The notes under the pieces: model-generated | What the model was told of the DNA's origin: nothing | Databases searched by the model: none | The model's input: only the letters and a program-made list of their open reading frames with translations | Made by a program: the position numbers and the translations under genes | Part shown: piece by piece, positions 41,966 through 53,300 of the stretch | Layout: every line of letters starts with the position of its first letter | How positions within the stretch are numbered: position 1 is the stretch's first letter | Origin: Theristus sp. LFF4_11 | Taxonomy: Eukaryota; Nematoda; Chromadorea; Monhysterida; Xyalidae | Direction of reading: 5' to 3' | DNA length: 64,000 nt | NCBI GenBank assembly: GCA_030248135.1 | Contig: JASANC010003256.1 | Location: forward strand, 1 to 64,000

Positions 41966-42859
41966 AACATCATAGTTTATGTTGTCCTGCAATGCTTGTG
42001 TAGGTGAATTGACCTTTAATTTTTCTAGTATTCAATTTGATTTTTACGCCAATGTCATAACATTATAAGAGCGGACCTTTTGGTGAAATTTCACGTTTAT
42101 TGAAAGTATCTCGGTTTTGTGATAAAGCATTTCGTTTGACTTACTGATTGATGACCTTACATTGTATGTAGGCATTTAGTCGAGAAGCTTCTGTGAACGT
42201 TTATTAAAAAATAATGTTTGCAAAAATTCGGTCAAATAAAAATGATAATGAATTATGGAAATAATCAAAACTAAAAAATGTCCAATAAAAGCGACAACAG
42301 CGTTTGATGAATTGCTTAATTTTTCCGATAATCTTGCTAAATTCGTGTTGCTGAAAAGTAGGGACACACAAAATGTTTCCTTTAATCCGCGAGACTACCA
42401 ATATCTGGATGTGCAGGTTGTTAGAAAAAAAGTGTCTCTGAAAATTTTTTGGCGTTTTGTCTCTGAACAGTCACAAGTCAATCTCAAACAACTGGATCGT
42501 CAAAAGAGCCATCAAAATTTTTCTTCAACATCAAACGCACATGAGAAAAAACTCTTAATACGGAGAGTCGCAGTTTCTTGTTGGTTGAATGTTTTTTTCT
42601 GTCAGAATAGCATTTCAACCAGTTTTGTTCAGCGTCCGTCTGTGCGTAAATAAGCAGAATAAATGTGACCGTAGAAGCGGGAAGCACTCCATGTACGAAG
42701 TGTGTAAAACGAAATTATTCAATACAGATTTCTTTATGCCTTTAGTATGTTGTGTTTGACTGTCCGAATTATACCATTACCATCCACCAAAAGTTTTCTT
42801 TCTTCCATCATCAAATTTCCATTCCTGCGGTTCAACTGCTTCACTGTTTAATCGAAAAA

Positions 42860-45800
42860 ATGGACTACGCCCTTTTTCGGCATAAGTTTGTCGCGATTCG
42901 TGCTGCAATATTCGTGAGTTTGCACGGTTTTTTTCGGCGGCTGAAATCCGCAAAGCTTTTTAATTTCCTAATTTTAATTTCATTAAAACGATCACTTCAA
43001 GAGCTGCGAAACTCAAAAAACAGCAAAGAAACATGGCTGTATTACAATACGACAGCTTCAGATTAGAACTTTGCCCCACAATTGGCCCCACTTTATTGCG
43101 TAAACCCAATTCAACTTTGTTAACAAGTCTCCAAAAATAAAAGTTACAACAATTATCATGTAATTGTGCCCTGTGTTCAAAGGTCCCAAAAAATACTGAT
43201 TGCTGCGTTACGCACCGGTTACAACAAATAACTGCACTGTTTTCAGAGCAAGACTTTTCTTACACAGTTACCCTACACTCCTCATAAATCCATTTCAAAT
43301 CGTTTTCAACACCAACAACGAAAAGGTCCAAATAACCTCTAATAACCAAATAACGCAGGCAATCTCTTTGTTCTCACTGCTGTTGTTGACCAGTTTCAAA
43401 AGTTGCGCCAATGTCGACATGCGCTGCGCGAAACAGCCACGACAGATTGGCGGAAACACGCAACGGCTGTGCTTCAACTTTCCATTTGAGTTTGTCAACT
43501 GCGGTATTTTTGTACAGTTTTGTTATTTGTTTTTCTAGCAAACTTTTCACTGAGAAGACTAAGCCAACAAAATATACACTGAACATACATAACAAATCAA
43601 CTCCACCGTGTTGAGCTTTTGCACCGAGCGGCGTATTACGTTACGTTGAACAATTATGTTTTTTATGTCTGCCGAAAATGACACAGACTGATTGTATGAT
43701 TGGTAGTCGTATAAACATACCGACAAACGACATTTTCCGAAGTCGATTTTTGGGTTGCGGGGCTTTCGTGATTTTCTGACAAAACAGTTTTTCAAACAAC
43801 TGCTTGCCTGCATCTCTTTCCAAAGAAAGAAAAAAAACAATTGCTTTATACCTAAACGTATTCATTTGATACTGTTTGCAGTTTAACGAAACTCACCCTC
43901 GACGACGTCTGCAGCGACGGTGACGCCGTGGACGTGTTCTTCATGAGCTTCGCGGCACCGACAATCTTGGCGTCACTTTTGCTGGCGCTCACCGCACTGG
44001 TTACCGCGTGCCAGGTGTACGTGCTGACGAGCCGCTGGCACGAATACCACCTGGAGTCGCGGTGGAGTTTCTGGGTAGGCGTCCGACACATTGCAGCACT
44101 AACATAGTAACGTGAGAACAAGAAAAAATGTGAGCAAGAGCGTGAGCTTAGGCGTTAGCGTTAGCTTCTAACCTAAACCTAAACCCAAGTCTGAGCCTTT
44201 CAACATCAGACTGCATAATAAGCACGTCACGCATAGTCAGCATGCTGTCTGTGCGGAGGAGGCGGCGAGTGTGTCCTGCACAGAAGCCATATATGCATCA
44301 CGTGACCACCAAACGAACGAATCAGCTGATTGCCTATAATTTTCACAGTTCGACTGTTATATAATTCCAGGACTTCTCAGTCACGACGACACTGACGGGC
44401 GCGTGGCTGTGGGCGACCGGTTCGTTCATGACCGCCGTCGGCGCCATGAAACAGTACAGCGTCGGTGAGCAGCTGGCGGCGCAACTGTTGCAGATAGACT
44501 CTTGCACCGACGACACGCTCGGCATGTGCGTGGTGCGACTGGACAGTTGGGGATCGTTCGCGCAATTGAACGTGGTGACGGTAAGATGATAGGAATCGCC
44601 GCTGAATTTGTCCTGATTTCGGGTTGTTTGTTGTTTCCGGTGAACTTTGGGCGGCGTGCCAGCTGTGCATTCCGGTTCAGGTCATCAGCCGTTTATGGAG
44701 GTTTTTTTCCACTGCGACCACAACAACACGCCGAGATACAGGTAATCCACGTTCCATCATCCGTATCATGCCCATTCGCGAGCGAAGCGGAGCGGAGCGG
44801 ACAGCGGATGCAGGCATAATATGGCCCATCTATCGTTCGCGCTAAAATTCCAAACTTTCTGTGCCTCGCATTGTGAGAAAAAAAGGAGCTGAGAAATTTT
44901 TCTCCTGCACACAGGTAGACAATCCACAGATACGCTGTGTGCACGAGAAATTTTTTCGTGGTGATCTTCTATACGCGCTGTGTGCGCAAAACATCGATTC
45001 TGAATTCGCTGTTTCTTATTCTTCTATACCCCTTTTTTTTCGACCATGTCATAAAATGTGTACGCAGTTTCAGTGATACTTAGAAAATTCTGACTGTTAT
45101 GATAAAAACATTTCCTTAGGTAAAAATTTCTAAATTTTTCAAATTTCGAATTTATTTTTTTCTACGATGGTTTCCCAAGGCTCAAAATTTGTCTTTTTGC
45201 ACAAAATGACGAAAAAACGCGTATTTTGACGTGTATTTGCGACTTCTGCGCATGAAACAAACCGTTATTTGACAAATCACAAAGTTTCCGGGGTAACCAA
45301 CAGCGGAGAGTTTGAATTTGACCTTTATTTTTTAAAAAAATAAAGGAATAGCAGTTAAATAACTAAAATCGTGACGATTTCGGACGAATCGGCCGTGAAA
45401 ATTGGCGAAATCGTTCCAAAAACAAAAAAAATGAGAAACTGGTGTAGTTGGGGGTAATATAATGCGCTGATCACGAATTTTGAATTAGTTTTCTTATGTG
45501 AGCAACTCTAGATACTGAATCGTGACGATTTCGGGCGAATCGGCCGTGGAAATTGGCGAAATCGGTCCAAAAACAAAAAATGAGAAACTGGTGTAGTCCG
45601 GGGTAATTCAATGCGGTGATCAAGGATTTTGAGTTAGTTTTCTTATGTGAGCAACTCTAAATACTGAATCGTGACGATTTCGGGCGAATCGGCCGTGGAA
45701 ATTGGCGAAATCGGTCCAAAAACAAAAGATGGGAAAATGGTGTAGTTGGGGGTAATTCAATGCGCTGATCACAAATTTTAGGTTCGTTTTCTTATGTGAG

Positions 45801-47850
45801 CAACTCTAGATACTGAATCGTGACGATTTCGGCCGAATCGGTCGTGGAAAATGGTGAAATCGGTCCAAAAACAAAAAAGTGAGAAACTGGTGTAGTCCGC
45901 GGTAATTCAATGCGCTGATCACGGATTTTGGGTTAGTTTTCTTATGTGAGCAACTCTAGTTACCGAATCGTGACGATTTAGGGCGAATCGGCCGTGGAAT
46001 TTGGCGAAATCGGTCCAGAACCGAAAAACAAGAAATGGGTGTTTTCCAGCGTAATTCAATGCGCAGATCACGTATTTTGGATTTGTTTTCTTATGTGAGC
46101 ACTCTACATACTGAATCTCGACGATTTCGGGCGAATCGGCCGTGGAAATTGGCGTATGCTGACTGTGACGATTTCGAGCGAATTGGCCGCGGAAATTGGC
46201 GAAACCGGTTTAAAAACAAAAAAACTGGAAACCCTGTAGTCCAGAGTAATTCAATGCGCTGATCCCGGATTTTGGGTTAAATTTCTAATGTGAGCAATTT
46301 TTGATACCGAATCGTGACGATTTCGGGTAAATCGCCTATGGAAGCTGACGACATCTCTCCAAAACGAAAAATGGAAAAATTCTGTGCGCTGATGCCCAAT
46401 GGGAAGTACGGAAGAATAAACGAATTCTGAATATTGTTCAATTTTTGGGGCTTATGTAAAAGTCAGAATATTATCTAAAAATGCGGAAGACGCATATAAA
46501 AGGAGGAATATGGCTTTGCGTAAGCAGTGAGTAACTTGGCTTGACAACTATTTTCAAATCTCTGATGTGGCACACGGATACAAGTACATAAGAGCCATAT
46601 TTTTGCGCCGTTTATTCATTATTCGGTTGCACATGGTAACCCTCTTACTTTTTCGACAAACGAAGCGTTCACATTCGATGCATGGTGACCTAAAATTTAT
46701 TCATTATTCGGTTGCACATGGTAACCCTCTTACTTTTTCGACAAACGAAGCGTTCACATTCGATGCATGGTGACCTAAAACCACTAAAATAGAGATTAGA
46801 TCTTGGATCACTGACACTGCTTTGCCCACGACAAAGCGTTGCGCAGAGGTAATGGTGAAGGCAATTGTTCACGGGACGGACGGTTGAGCCAACATCCACT
46901 CTCTTCCTACAACAATCCACAGGATTTCAGTACCTTCGGGTTTTTGGAACTGGGGGAGGAGGATGAAAATCAACGGAAGACAACACATTTTGTCACTGGT
47001 GTGTGCGTACGTACAGTATGGCCGAACTAATAAGGCAGTCCATCAAGGTGGGATCAGTCACAGACTAGGAGTTGTCTTTTTCAAAAAATGCCAACAGAAT
47101 TCCCAATTATATGTGCAAAGGAGAAAGAATGAACATGATAGCACGAAGAATCCATTAGTTAAAAAAACACGTCAAATTTGGTACACAATTGGGTTTCTGA
47201 ACGTCTTTTTCTTATTCAAATTCAAAAGCTGCCATGTTTACTCGGCCATTCCGTACGTCAACAATTAAGCTTTGCAGTCTTAATTTTTTTTGTTTCTGCA
47301 CAGAGTTTGCAGGATTTCGTACATGCTGTGATTTCCAACTAAACTGAAGAGGACAATCGAAAAACGGTTTTCAAGATTTTTTACGTTTTTCAGCAAAACA
47401 AACGCGGCACAAAAATATAACTCTTATGTACTTGTATCCGTGTGCCACATCAGAGATTTGAAAATAGTTGTCAAGCCAAGTTTCTCACTGCTTACGCAAA
47501 GCCATATTCCTCCTTTTATATGCGTCTTCCGCATTTTTAGATATATTGTCTCTTGTCTTAGTTCTACGACTCACTGCGTTTACCAGCGACGTCGTGTGTC
47601 GAAAGAAACTCAGTCTTGGTTTTTCGTTCTTCCAGTTTTCCTGTTTTCTATTTTCTTTTTCTTGCAGCTCCTATTGCTGGCGCTGCCGGTGTTGTGCGCC
47701 GTCACGGCCTACTGGATAATGCGCGAGTCGGAGCCTCACCAGAGCCGTGTGCAGTTCGACGTGCTGGACGGTGTGGACGCGCAGACGAACTTGATCAACA
47801 ATGCGGACCCAACAAAATCAACCATCGGCAAAACCTATCAGCAACAATGA
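42860..47850 (+). CDS. Synaptophysin-like four-span (MARVEL) membrane protein, divergent
   Basis: Likely vesicle membrane protein. Exons 42860-42913, 43359-43489, 43882-44074, 44371-44580, 47668-47850 give 256 aa, close to the family length. Four hydrophobic spans: AISLFSLLLLTSF; MSFAAPTILASLLLALTALV; DFSVTTTLTGAWLWATGSFM; LLLLALPVLCAVTAYWI. Family-like positions are CFNFPFDLTKLTLDDVC (compare the YPF..L...F....C pattern of the first lumenal loop), a DF..T...FLW.-type third span, and a second lumenal loop with two cysteines (DSCTDDTLGMC) before the last span. The cytosolic tail is short and lacks Tyr-Gly repeats. The exon 2 donor is a choice: GTTTGT at 43490 gives the better alignment, while a later GT near 43520 would add about 10 residues. 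Intron 4 (3.1 kb) holds a 150-bp satellite and a transposon-like element. Other MARVEL or tetraspan families remain possible. Confidence 0.6.
44190..44356. mobile_element. MITE family A, degenerate copy in synaptophysin-like intron 3
   Basis: The right arm is clear (CACGTGACCACCA, CAGCTGATTGCCTATAATTT, GTTCGACTG). The left arm is eroded, so the start is approximate. It ends 14 bp before exon 4. Confidence 0.6.
45361..46400. repeat. 150-bp tandem repeat (satellite block) in synaptophysin-like intron 4
   Basis: The landmark CGTGACGATTTCGG recurs at about 45370, 45521, 45670, 45819, 45969, 46118 (altered) and 46313, a spacing of 149-151 bp apart from a partial duplication near 46163. Units share GCGAAATCGGTCCAAAAAC and TTTTCTTATGTGAGCAACTC. 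About seven copies are present, with the last two degenerate. Confidence 0.9.
46469..47547. mobile_element. 1.1-kb element with long (~140 bp) terminal inverted repeats
   Basis: The left end (ATCTAAAAATGCGGAAGACG, CTTTGCGTAAGCAGTGAG, GATGTGGCACACGGATACAA) reappears inverted at 47400-47545 with few differences. No transposase frame is visible inside; an 85-bp internal duplication (46611-46695 and 46696-46780) is present. It lies in intron 4 of the synaptophysin-like gene, adjacent to the 150-bp satellite. Confidence 0.85.
46611..46780. repeat. 85-bp direct duplication inside the long-TIR element
   Basis: Two adjacent near-identical copies beginning TTTATTCATTATTCGGTTGC and ending GATGCATGGTGACCTAAAA-like sequence. 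Confidence 0.9.
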
Positions 47851-48190
47851 GAAACTTTTACTTCGTTGTTCTTTTTAGTGAAAGAATCTCTGGTCGTGAA
47901 AAACCGGGAAGCTGTTTATCGCTCTGCAAAGGGGACTGCGGTGTGGACTTTATGACAGCGAACGTTTTTTATGGCCAGATTTTTTTAGCGAAAGTTCATC
48001 ATTTGGGAAACTGGTACATTGCAAGTGGCAGACAAATTCGATGCATACAATACTTTCCTAAGATGGTTCCAGCTTCATTGTTGAAGAGTTACATTAATTT
48101 TTTTCATAAAGTTTTAACCGCTTGGATCAGGTTGTCCATTTAGTTGTTTCACACAGTTCCTGTTGATTTGATTGTTGTCTGTATTTTCTG

Positions 48191-48380
48191 GGTTTCTACG
48201 ACTCAATGCGTTTGCAGCTACGTCGTGTCGAAACTGGTTTTTTTTCGTTCTTTCCGTGTTTCAAATTTTTTCTATTCTGCCCAATCTGTCCTGATCACGT
48301 TTTACCAATTTTGAATTCCCGCGTCATGCATAAAACTGCTTGTCGATCTCTGCGCGCATTGAGTCTCGGCAGCAAAATAA
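48191..48380. mobile_element. Inverted-repeat element family C, copy 3' of the synaptophysin-like gene
   Basis: GGTTTCTACGACTCAATGCG at the left, TTTTGAATTCCCGCGTCATG inside and GCGCGCATTGAGTCTCG at the right match the family. A left-end fragment of the same family is at about 47562-47605, just before the last synaptophysin-like exon. Confidence 0.6.
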
Positions 48381-49700
48381 AAGATAAAAATACATTGCAC
48401 TTCGTAAGTTACCATTGGAAACTTCGTGTTTTGCTGAAGAGTGAAAACGTTCAATCACATTTCCTCACCTTATCATACAGTACATTGTTGTTGACAGAGA
48501 AACTGACCTTATTGGAAAGTTCAGATTTATGACCCTTAGTGCAGAAAGTGAAACTAATTTGTTCAGAACAATCCTCATTGACACAGTAATACTGTTGCGA
48601 AAAGTACTTTTTTTCTAGACATTGTGTGCCAACATTGAGTCGTGAATAAAAAAGTATGCTACACCCTGCCGCGTTAAATACATGGCGCCAGATTACACAG
48701 AACGAACGAACGAACAATAATCTTTTATCATTGTGAATGTTCGAAAGATTTACTGGAAAAGAACTTTTTCCTGGCGTCGAATTGAAACAATGTGTAGCTT
48801 TGAAAACCGTTGGAAACACACAGAGACGTAATAGACTTGTGTGCTTCTAAAACTCTCAGCGGCTTTGAAAGAGAGCAAAACTGGATTTCTTGTTGTTGTT
48901 ACCCTTTAGCACCTGTCAACGAATGAATTTTCAACCTCGAAATGTCAAAAGGAGACAATCTTTCACAAAACACAGAGACAGGAAGAAACATAACAACAAG
49001 TGCGTCAAGTCAAGTCTAAGTGGACGCAATTTTCAAACAATAAATCTTATTTCGAAAAAAACAAAAAAAACTTGAAAGGTAGAAGTACTAAGCAAGCATT
49101 TTTTATTCCTATCACACTGAGTGATCGGTCCCTTGCGGCAACAACTGGAAAACAAGAGAACTCCCGTAGAACCGTTCAAATTGATTAGTAATGTTAAAGA
49201 AATAAAAGTCAGCAAAATAATTTAAGAAAACCGGAACGACAACAAAATTGTTACGAGCTTCGCAACTACAAATGCACTTCTGTGAAACCTATCCGGTGGT
49301 TTTACGATGTGCCATATTTTTTTGCTTCGCGCGGCAATCCACAAAGCAAAAAAATTTTGCCGCCTTTTTCGGTGAAATTTCAGTTCCCATTTTGGTCATA
49401 ATTTGTCATTTTTCTCAGCTCCGTATACGCAGGTTTTTGTCCCGAAAAAGCGCTGTTTCGTTCTGTCGCGCGTTCTTTTTCTCTAAGAGCAAGAAGATTT
49501 AGTGGTTTAAGAAAAAACACGTACACTTTTTGCATTGAAAAGTTGAAAAAGCCGTGTTTATTCTCATGTTTTTGCTGTTTTCTCATAGTGAATAACTCTT
49601 GTCCATATAATGCCCTATTTCATTGTGTGGTGATGGAACATGGTGAGTCTGTCGCCATATGCGGTCGAAAAAAATCGCTTTCCGCTGCCCGCAACGCATA

Positions 49701-49877
49701 CACAGATGAACTCTAAATTATAGGCAATCAGCTGATTGGTTATTGGCGAGCACGTGATGGATGCGTTCTGCGCAGGCATTGCTGTGCGCAGGCGGAGTCT
49801 GGTTTTCACAGAGTGCATGCATCCCGTGATCTCGCCAAACCAATCAGCTGATTGCCTATAATTTAGAGTGCGACTAG
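49701..49877. mobile_element. MITE family A, intergenic copy upstream of the KChIP gene
   Basis: A long perfect hairpin: CTCTAAATTATAGGCAATCA on the left matches TGATTGCCTATAATTTAGAG on the right. The core GCATTGCTGTGCGCAGGCGG is present. Confidence 0.8.
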
Positions 49878-49932
49878 AGGTTCGCACGGCGTATGGCGGC
49901 AAAACTAAATGCACCTGGTTCCATCCGGCACA

Positions 49933-50177
49933 TACCGTATTACCCCCATTAAACCCCCCCCACCATTAATCCCCCCCCCCACCAATAAACCCCCACCCCC
50001 CGACCAGTTTCCAAATAATTCCCCCCCCCCACAAATAATCCCCCATGGGGGTTAATTGGAAACCTGTTTGAAACACATACCCAGCGAATTCAGTGGCTGA
50101 ATGCAGTGAAAATGATGACGTGCTACCAAAAGCCCCAAATGGATGAGTTAATGGGGTTTATTGGTGGTAATACGGTA
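49933..50177. mobile_element. C-rich inverted-repeat element upstream of the KChIP gene
   Basis: The ends TACCGTATTACCCCCATTAA and TTATTGGTGGTAATACGGTA are inverted copies. Between them are repeats of CCCCCACCAATAA type with C-runs up to about 10, and a central CCCCATGGGG. The minus strand could form G-quadruplexes. The element ends about 160 bp before the first KChIP ATG. Confidence 0.65.
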
Positions 50178-50338
50178 CATAGTCGTTTATCATATTCTTC
50201 ACTCTTGGTTGCTGACTCAATTCAATTCAGTCCTCTAGTTTATACCGGTGTGTTTTTTATGGTGATCTGAAATTCCAATTACTGAAACAAAACTTCGAAA
50301 AACAGACAAAAATTGTAAAAATTAGTGCGAGAAAAAAG

Positions 50339-53300
50339 ATGATTTCGTCGCACCAATTCGGCACCGGCGGCTTCGGCAGTGGCGGCGGCGGTCGAAATCG
50401 CCGGTCGTCCAAGTATCTGGAGCGCGAGTTGAACGCGCGCAATAAACGCCTCGCGAAAGCGCTGTTCGGCGCTGAAGCTGCTGAGAGCGGTGGGAGAAAG
50501 GACAGCGCGGCTTCGCTCGTGAAATGTCAGAGGCAGCAGCGGGCATGGTTTTTCTTTGTTCTTTTTGTTCAGTTTCGCTCTTTGTGATGGAACGAATTAA
50601 CAATTTTATCAGGGACTGATATTGTTGTTCAAATCGATTCTGCCATGTGCAAGTTTTTCATACTGCCAGTGTCCTCCAACAAATTCTATGCCGTTTTATC
50701 GGCAAAACGGTCATTTTTGAATTTGCCGCCTTTCGAGGAGGCAGAGGTGCGTGCGGCGGTACCAATATTTCAAAGGCTTACAGATCACTGGTGCTCTCAA
50801 GACAGAGTCGCGGGCTGCAATGACTCCCTATTTTAAAGCAAGGGAATTGGCTCACCGGACGTCCAGTCGCCCACGGGCCCGCTAGCAGCGCTTTCTGGCG
50901 TTGCTGAAACCAGGCCAATACGAACAATTGACGAAAAAAGTCTCTCTCACATTTGTTACAGTGACTCCGCGTGGCTCGATCGACGCTCGAAGCACGAACA
51001 GCAGCGGCAGCAGCCGGCTGACGGCGGCGGAGAATGGCGGCGCACAGAGGTCGGCGAATGCGACGAATCTGCCGCTGTCAAGCTCGCCGTCCGAACGAAC
51101 GACGACCAATCAGGATCAGGAGGAGGAGTCGGCAGCGGTGGCGGCCGATGGGTCGACAGAGGCAGCCGACGAGAGAGCAAACTGGAAGCGTGCCTCCGTC
51201 AAGAAGACGATCTCCGGTCTCGTACGCAACATGTCGACGATGTTCCAAGCGGTGAAACCAGGTCGGTGGTTGGCTGTGTCGCGGGCGGTCGGTCGGTTGT
51301 TGTTCGTGACGTGACACGGCGGTGTCATTATTGCCTTTTGACCTTCTTACCATGGTACCCCTGATACAATGTATGGTGTGCAATTTGAGAAATAAGTCAC
51401 CAAAACAACACGGGGGGGGGCAACAATTTTGTTGATTAAACTGTGAATGTAGTCACTCGTGTTTGACTCTTTACTTAACAATTTTGTTGACAAATTTATT
51501 CACAATTTCATGGACATACTTTTTTCTTGTTTGGCTTGCGGTGTTCTGTTTTGGTTGTGTTTGAAATCGGAATAGTGGTGTTTCTGGGCTCTTTCAAACG
51601 ATTTTCATCCTAATTTGTGCTGCCATAACCTGCGGTTATTTGTCGCACTGAATAATCAGCAGGCAAAAAAGAAACTATTTCGGCAGCTTCATAAAGACAC
51701 GAAAAAAGTCATTTCACACAGAATTTTTACAGTTTTAAACTTTGAAAAGCAATCCAACGCCAATTGAAAGCTGCCCCCTGTCGCTTGTGAGCTCGCAGAA
51801 AAACATTCATCAGTTTTCAAAATTCTCACGCGCTGTTATTCAAAACTTGAATGTGAATTGCATCTCGCGGAGAACGCAGCCAAAAGGTCAGAACAGTCAG
51901 AAGCCGGTCCCATTCCTCAGATCCTGTATAAAAGAACAAACTAAAAAATGCCAAAAATTGAAGGAATTTTTCAAAAAAAAATTCAAAATGGTTTCCATTT
52001 GCTCACTGTGTTTTACCGATTGCTACAATTTGACAAGCTGCCTAATCGTCAGCCCTGTGCTACATTTTCAGATAAAAACCGCTGAGAAGCGGCAAGATCG
52101 TGCCGAGACCCAACGCGGTAGCTACCGTATACGTATGTACGTGATTCAGTGTTGCCAAAATCAATTACGTTCATACATGTACTTCTGAACAAGTAAAATG
52201 TAGATTTTGAAAAGCTGTCAAAGTGACAACCAGCGGGGTGTGATATCAACCTGGCAAAATGGCATGTCAATACAAATGACATTACTGGGCGGTGTGTGAA
52301 GTGTGTGACATCTTATGGCAGTGGCAGACAATTTTTTTTCATTTTAAAGCTAAGTATAAAACTTCTCACTCTCTACTGGATAAACCAGAGAGCCAGCGAA
52401 AAAGACCAAGGGTGTCTTCTTTGGGCAAAACTTGAAAATGCTGAAAAATTCTCGAAATGATAGCAATAAAACTTGACAATTGAGAGAGGATTATTTTGAA
52501 AAGAAAACTCAAAATGGGCAATGGACTGCAATCGATGGCGGATTTTTCTGCGATTATGCCTGGCGGACAGAAGAGTAAGTGGCTTTTATTGCAACTTTAC
52601 TCTTCCAGTTCTCAGGCATGTGTGAGGCGATGGGACAGGCATCGTTATGATGCGATACTCAGCTATTTTTTTAAAATTTTCAATCTTTTGATATTTCTTC
52701 TTCAACCTGAAAACCACTGTGCACAGTGCAGTGCACCACCATTTGTGTTCCAGTTAGACAGTCCGCTACACCCGTAGACGCAACATGCATCCCATAACGA
52801 CAAAGTGATCTCTCACTTTTTGACGAACGACATGGGGAGTTAGATTTGGCCCCAAAAAACTGACGCATAAATAGTGCACACGGAGGAAACAAAGAATTTC
52901 AAGTGCCAATGTCGCCTTTTTGACACGAGACAATTATTTAAATTCAAAATCGGTTCCCTGTAGAATTTTTTTTTCTGCATGTGGCAAGAAAAAGTTGGTC
53001 CCAGGTGAAAATATTGCAAAATAAATCACATGGAACTGGAATGCTCCCAAGCACTGTTGCATAACACCGTTTCATGCTGTCTTGAGTTCGCAATTTTTTT
53101 CAATTTTCAATTCGTCATTGTTTTTTCCAATAGCTAAAAAGCAAAATTTAACAGAAAAGCTTATAGCTACGCGTTTTAGTGTCTTTCTTTGCCATAAAGT
53201 TTTCACGGTTCAACTGGCAGTTTTCACAACCTTCACATTATTCCAGAAAACTTGCTAAGCTCCAACTGCAAGCATTTTGCATGTTGGGCGACTGAAAACA

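Larger units (their letters stand above)
40573..42859. other. Intergenic spacer between capicua and the synaptophysin-like gene
   Basis: AT-rich and non-coding, with the nested family C element. An open frame at 42255-42653 shows no family similarity and is judged chance or 5' UTR. Confidence 0.6.
47851..50338. other. Intergenic spacer between the synaptophysin-like and KChIP genes
   Basis: It holds a family C element, a family A MITE and the C-rich element. A possible AATAAA for the synaptophysin-like gene is at 48647. No further exon was recognised. Confidence 0.55.

Noticed and set aside
42255..42653. 132-codon frame before the synaptophysin-like gene
   Set aside because: No recognisable motif, poor splice context, AT-rich low-complexity sequence; probably chance or 5' UTR.
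44151..44190. Telomere-like CCTAAA/TTAGCG short repeats
   Set aside because: Only about three imperfect units; most likely an eroded MITE edge.
45361..46400. Evenly spaced repeats resembling a CRISPR array
   Set aside because: Whole 150-bp units are repeated, without unique spacers, in a eukaryotic intron; it is a satellite.
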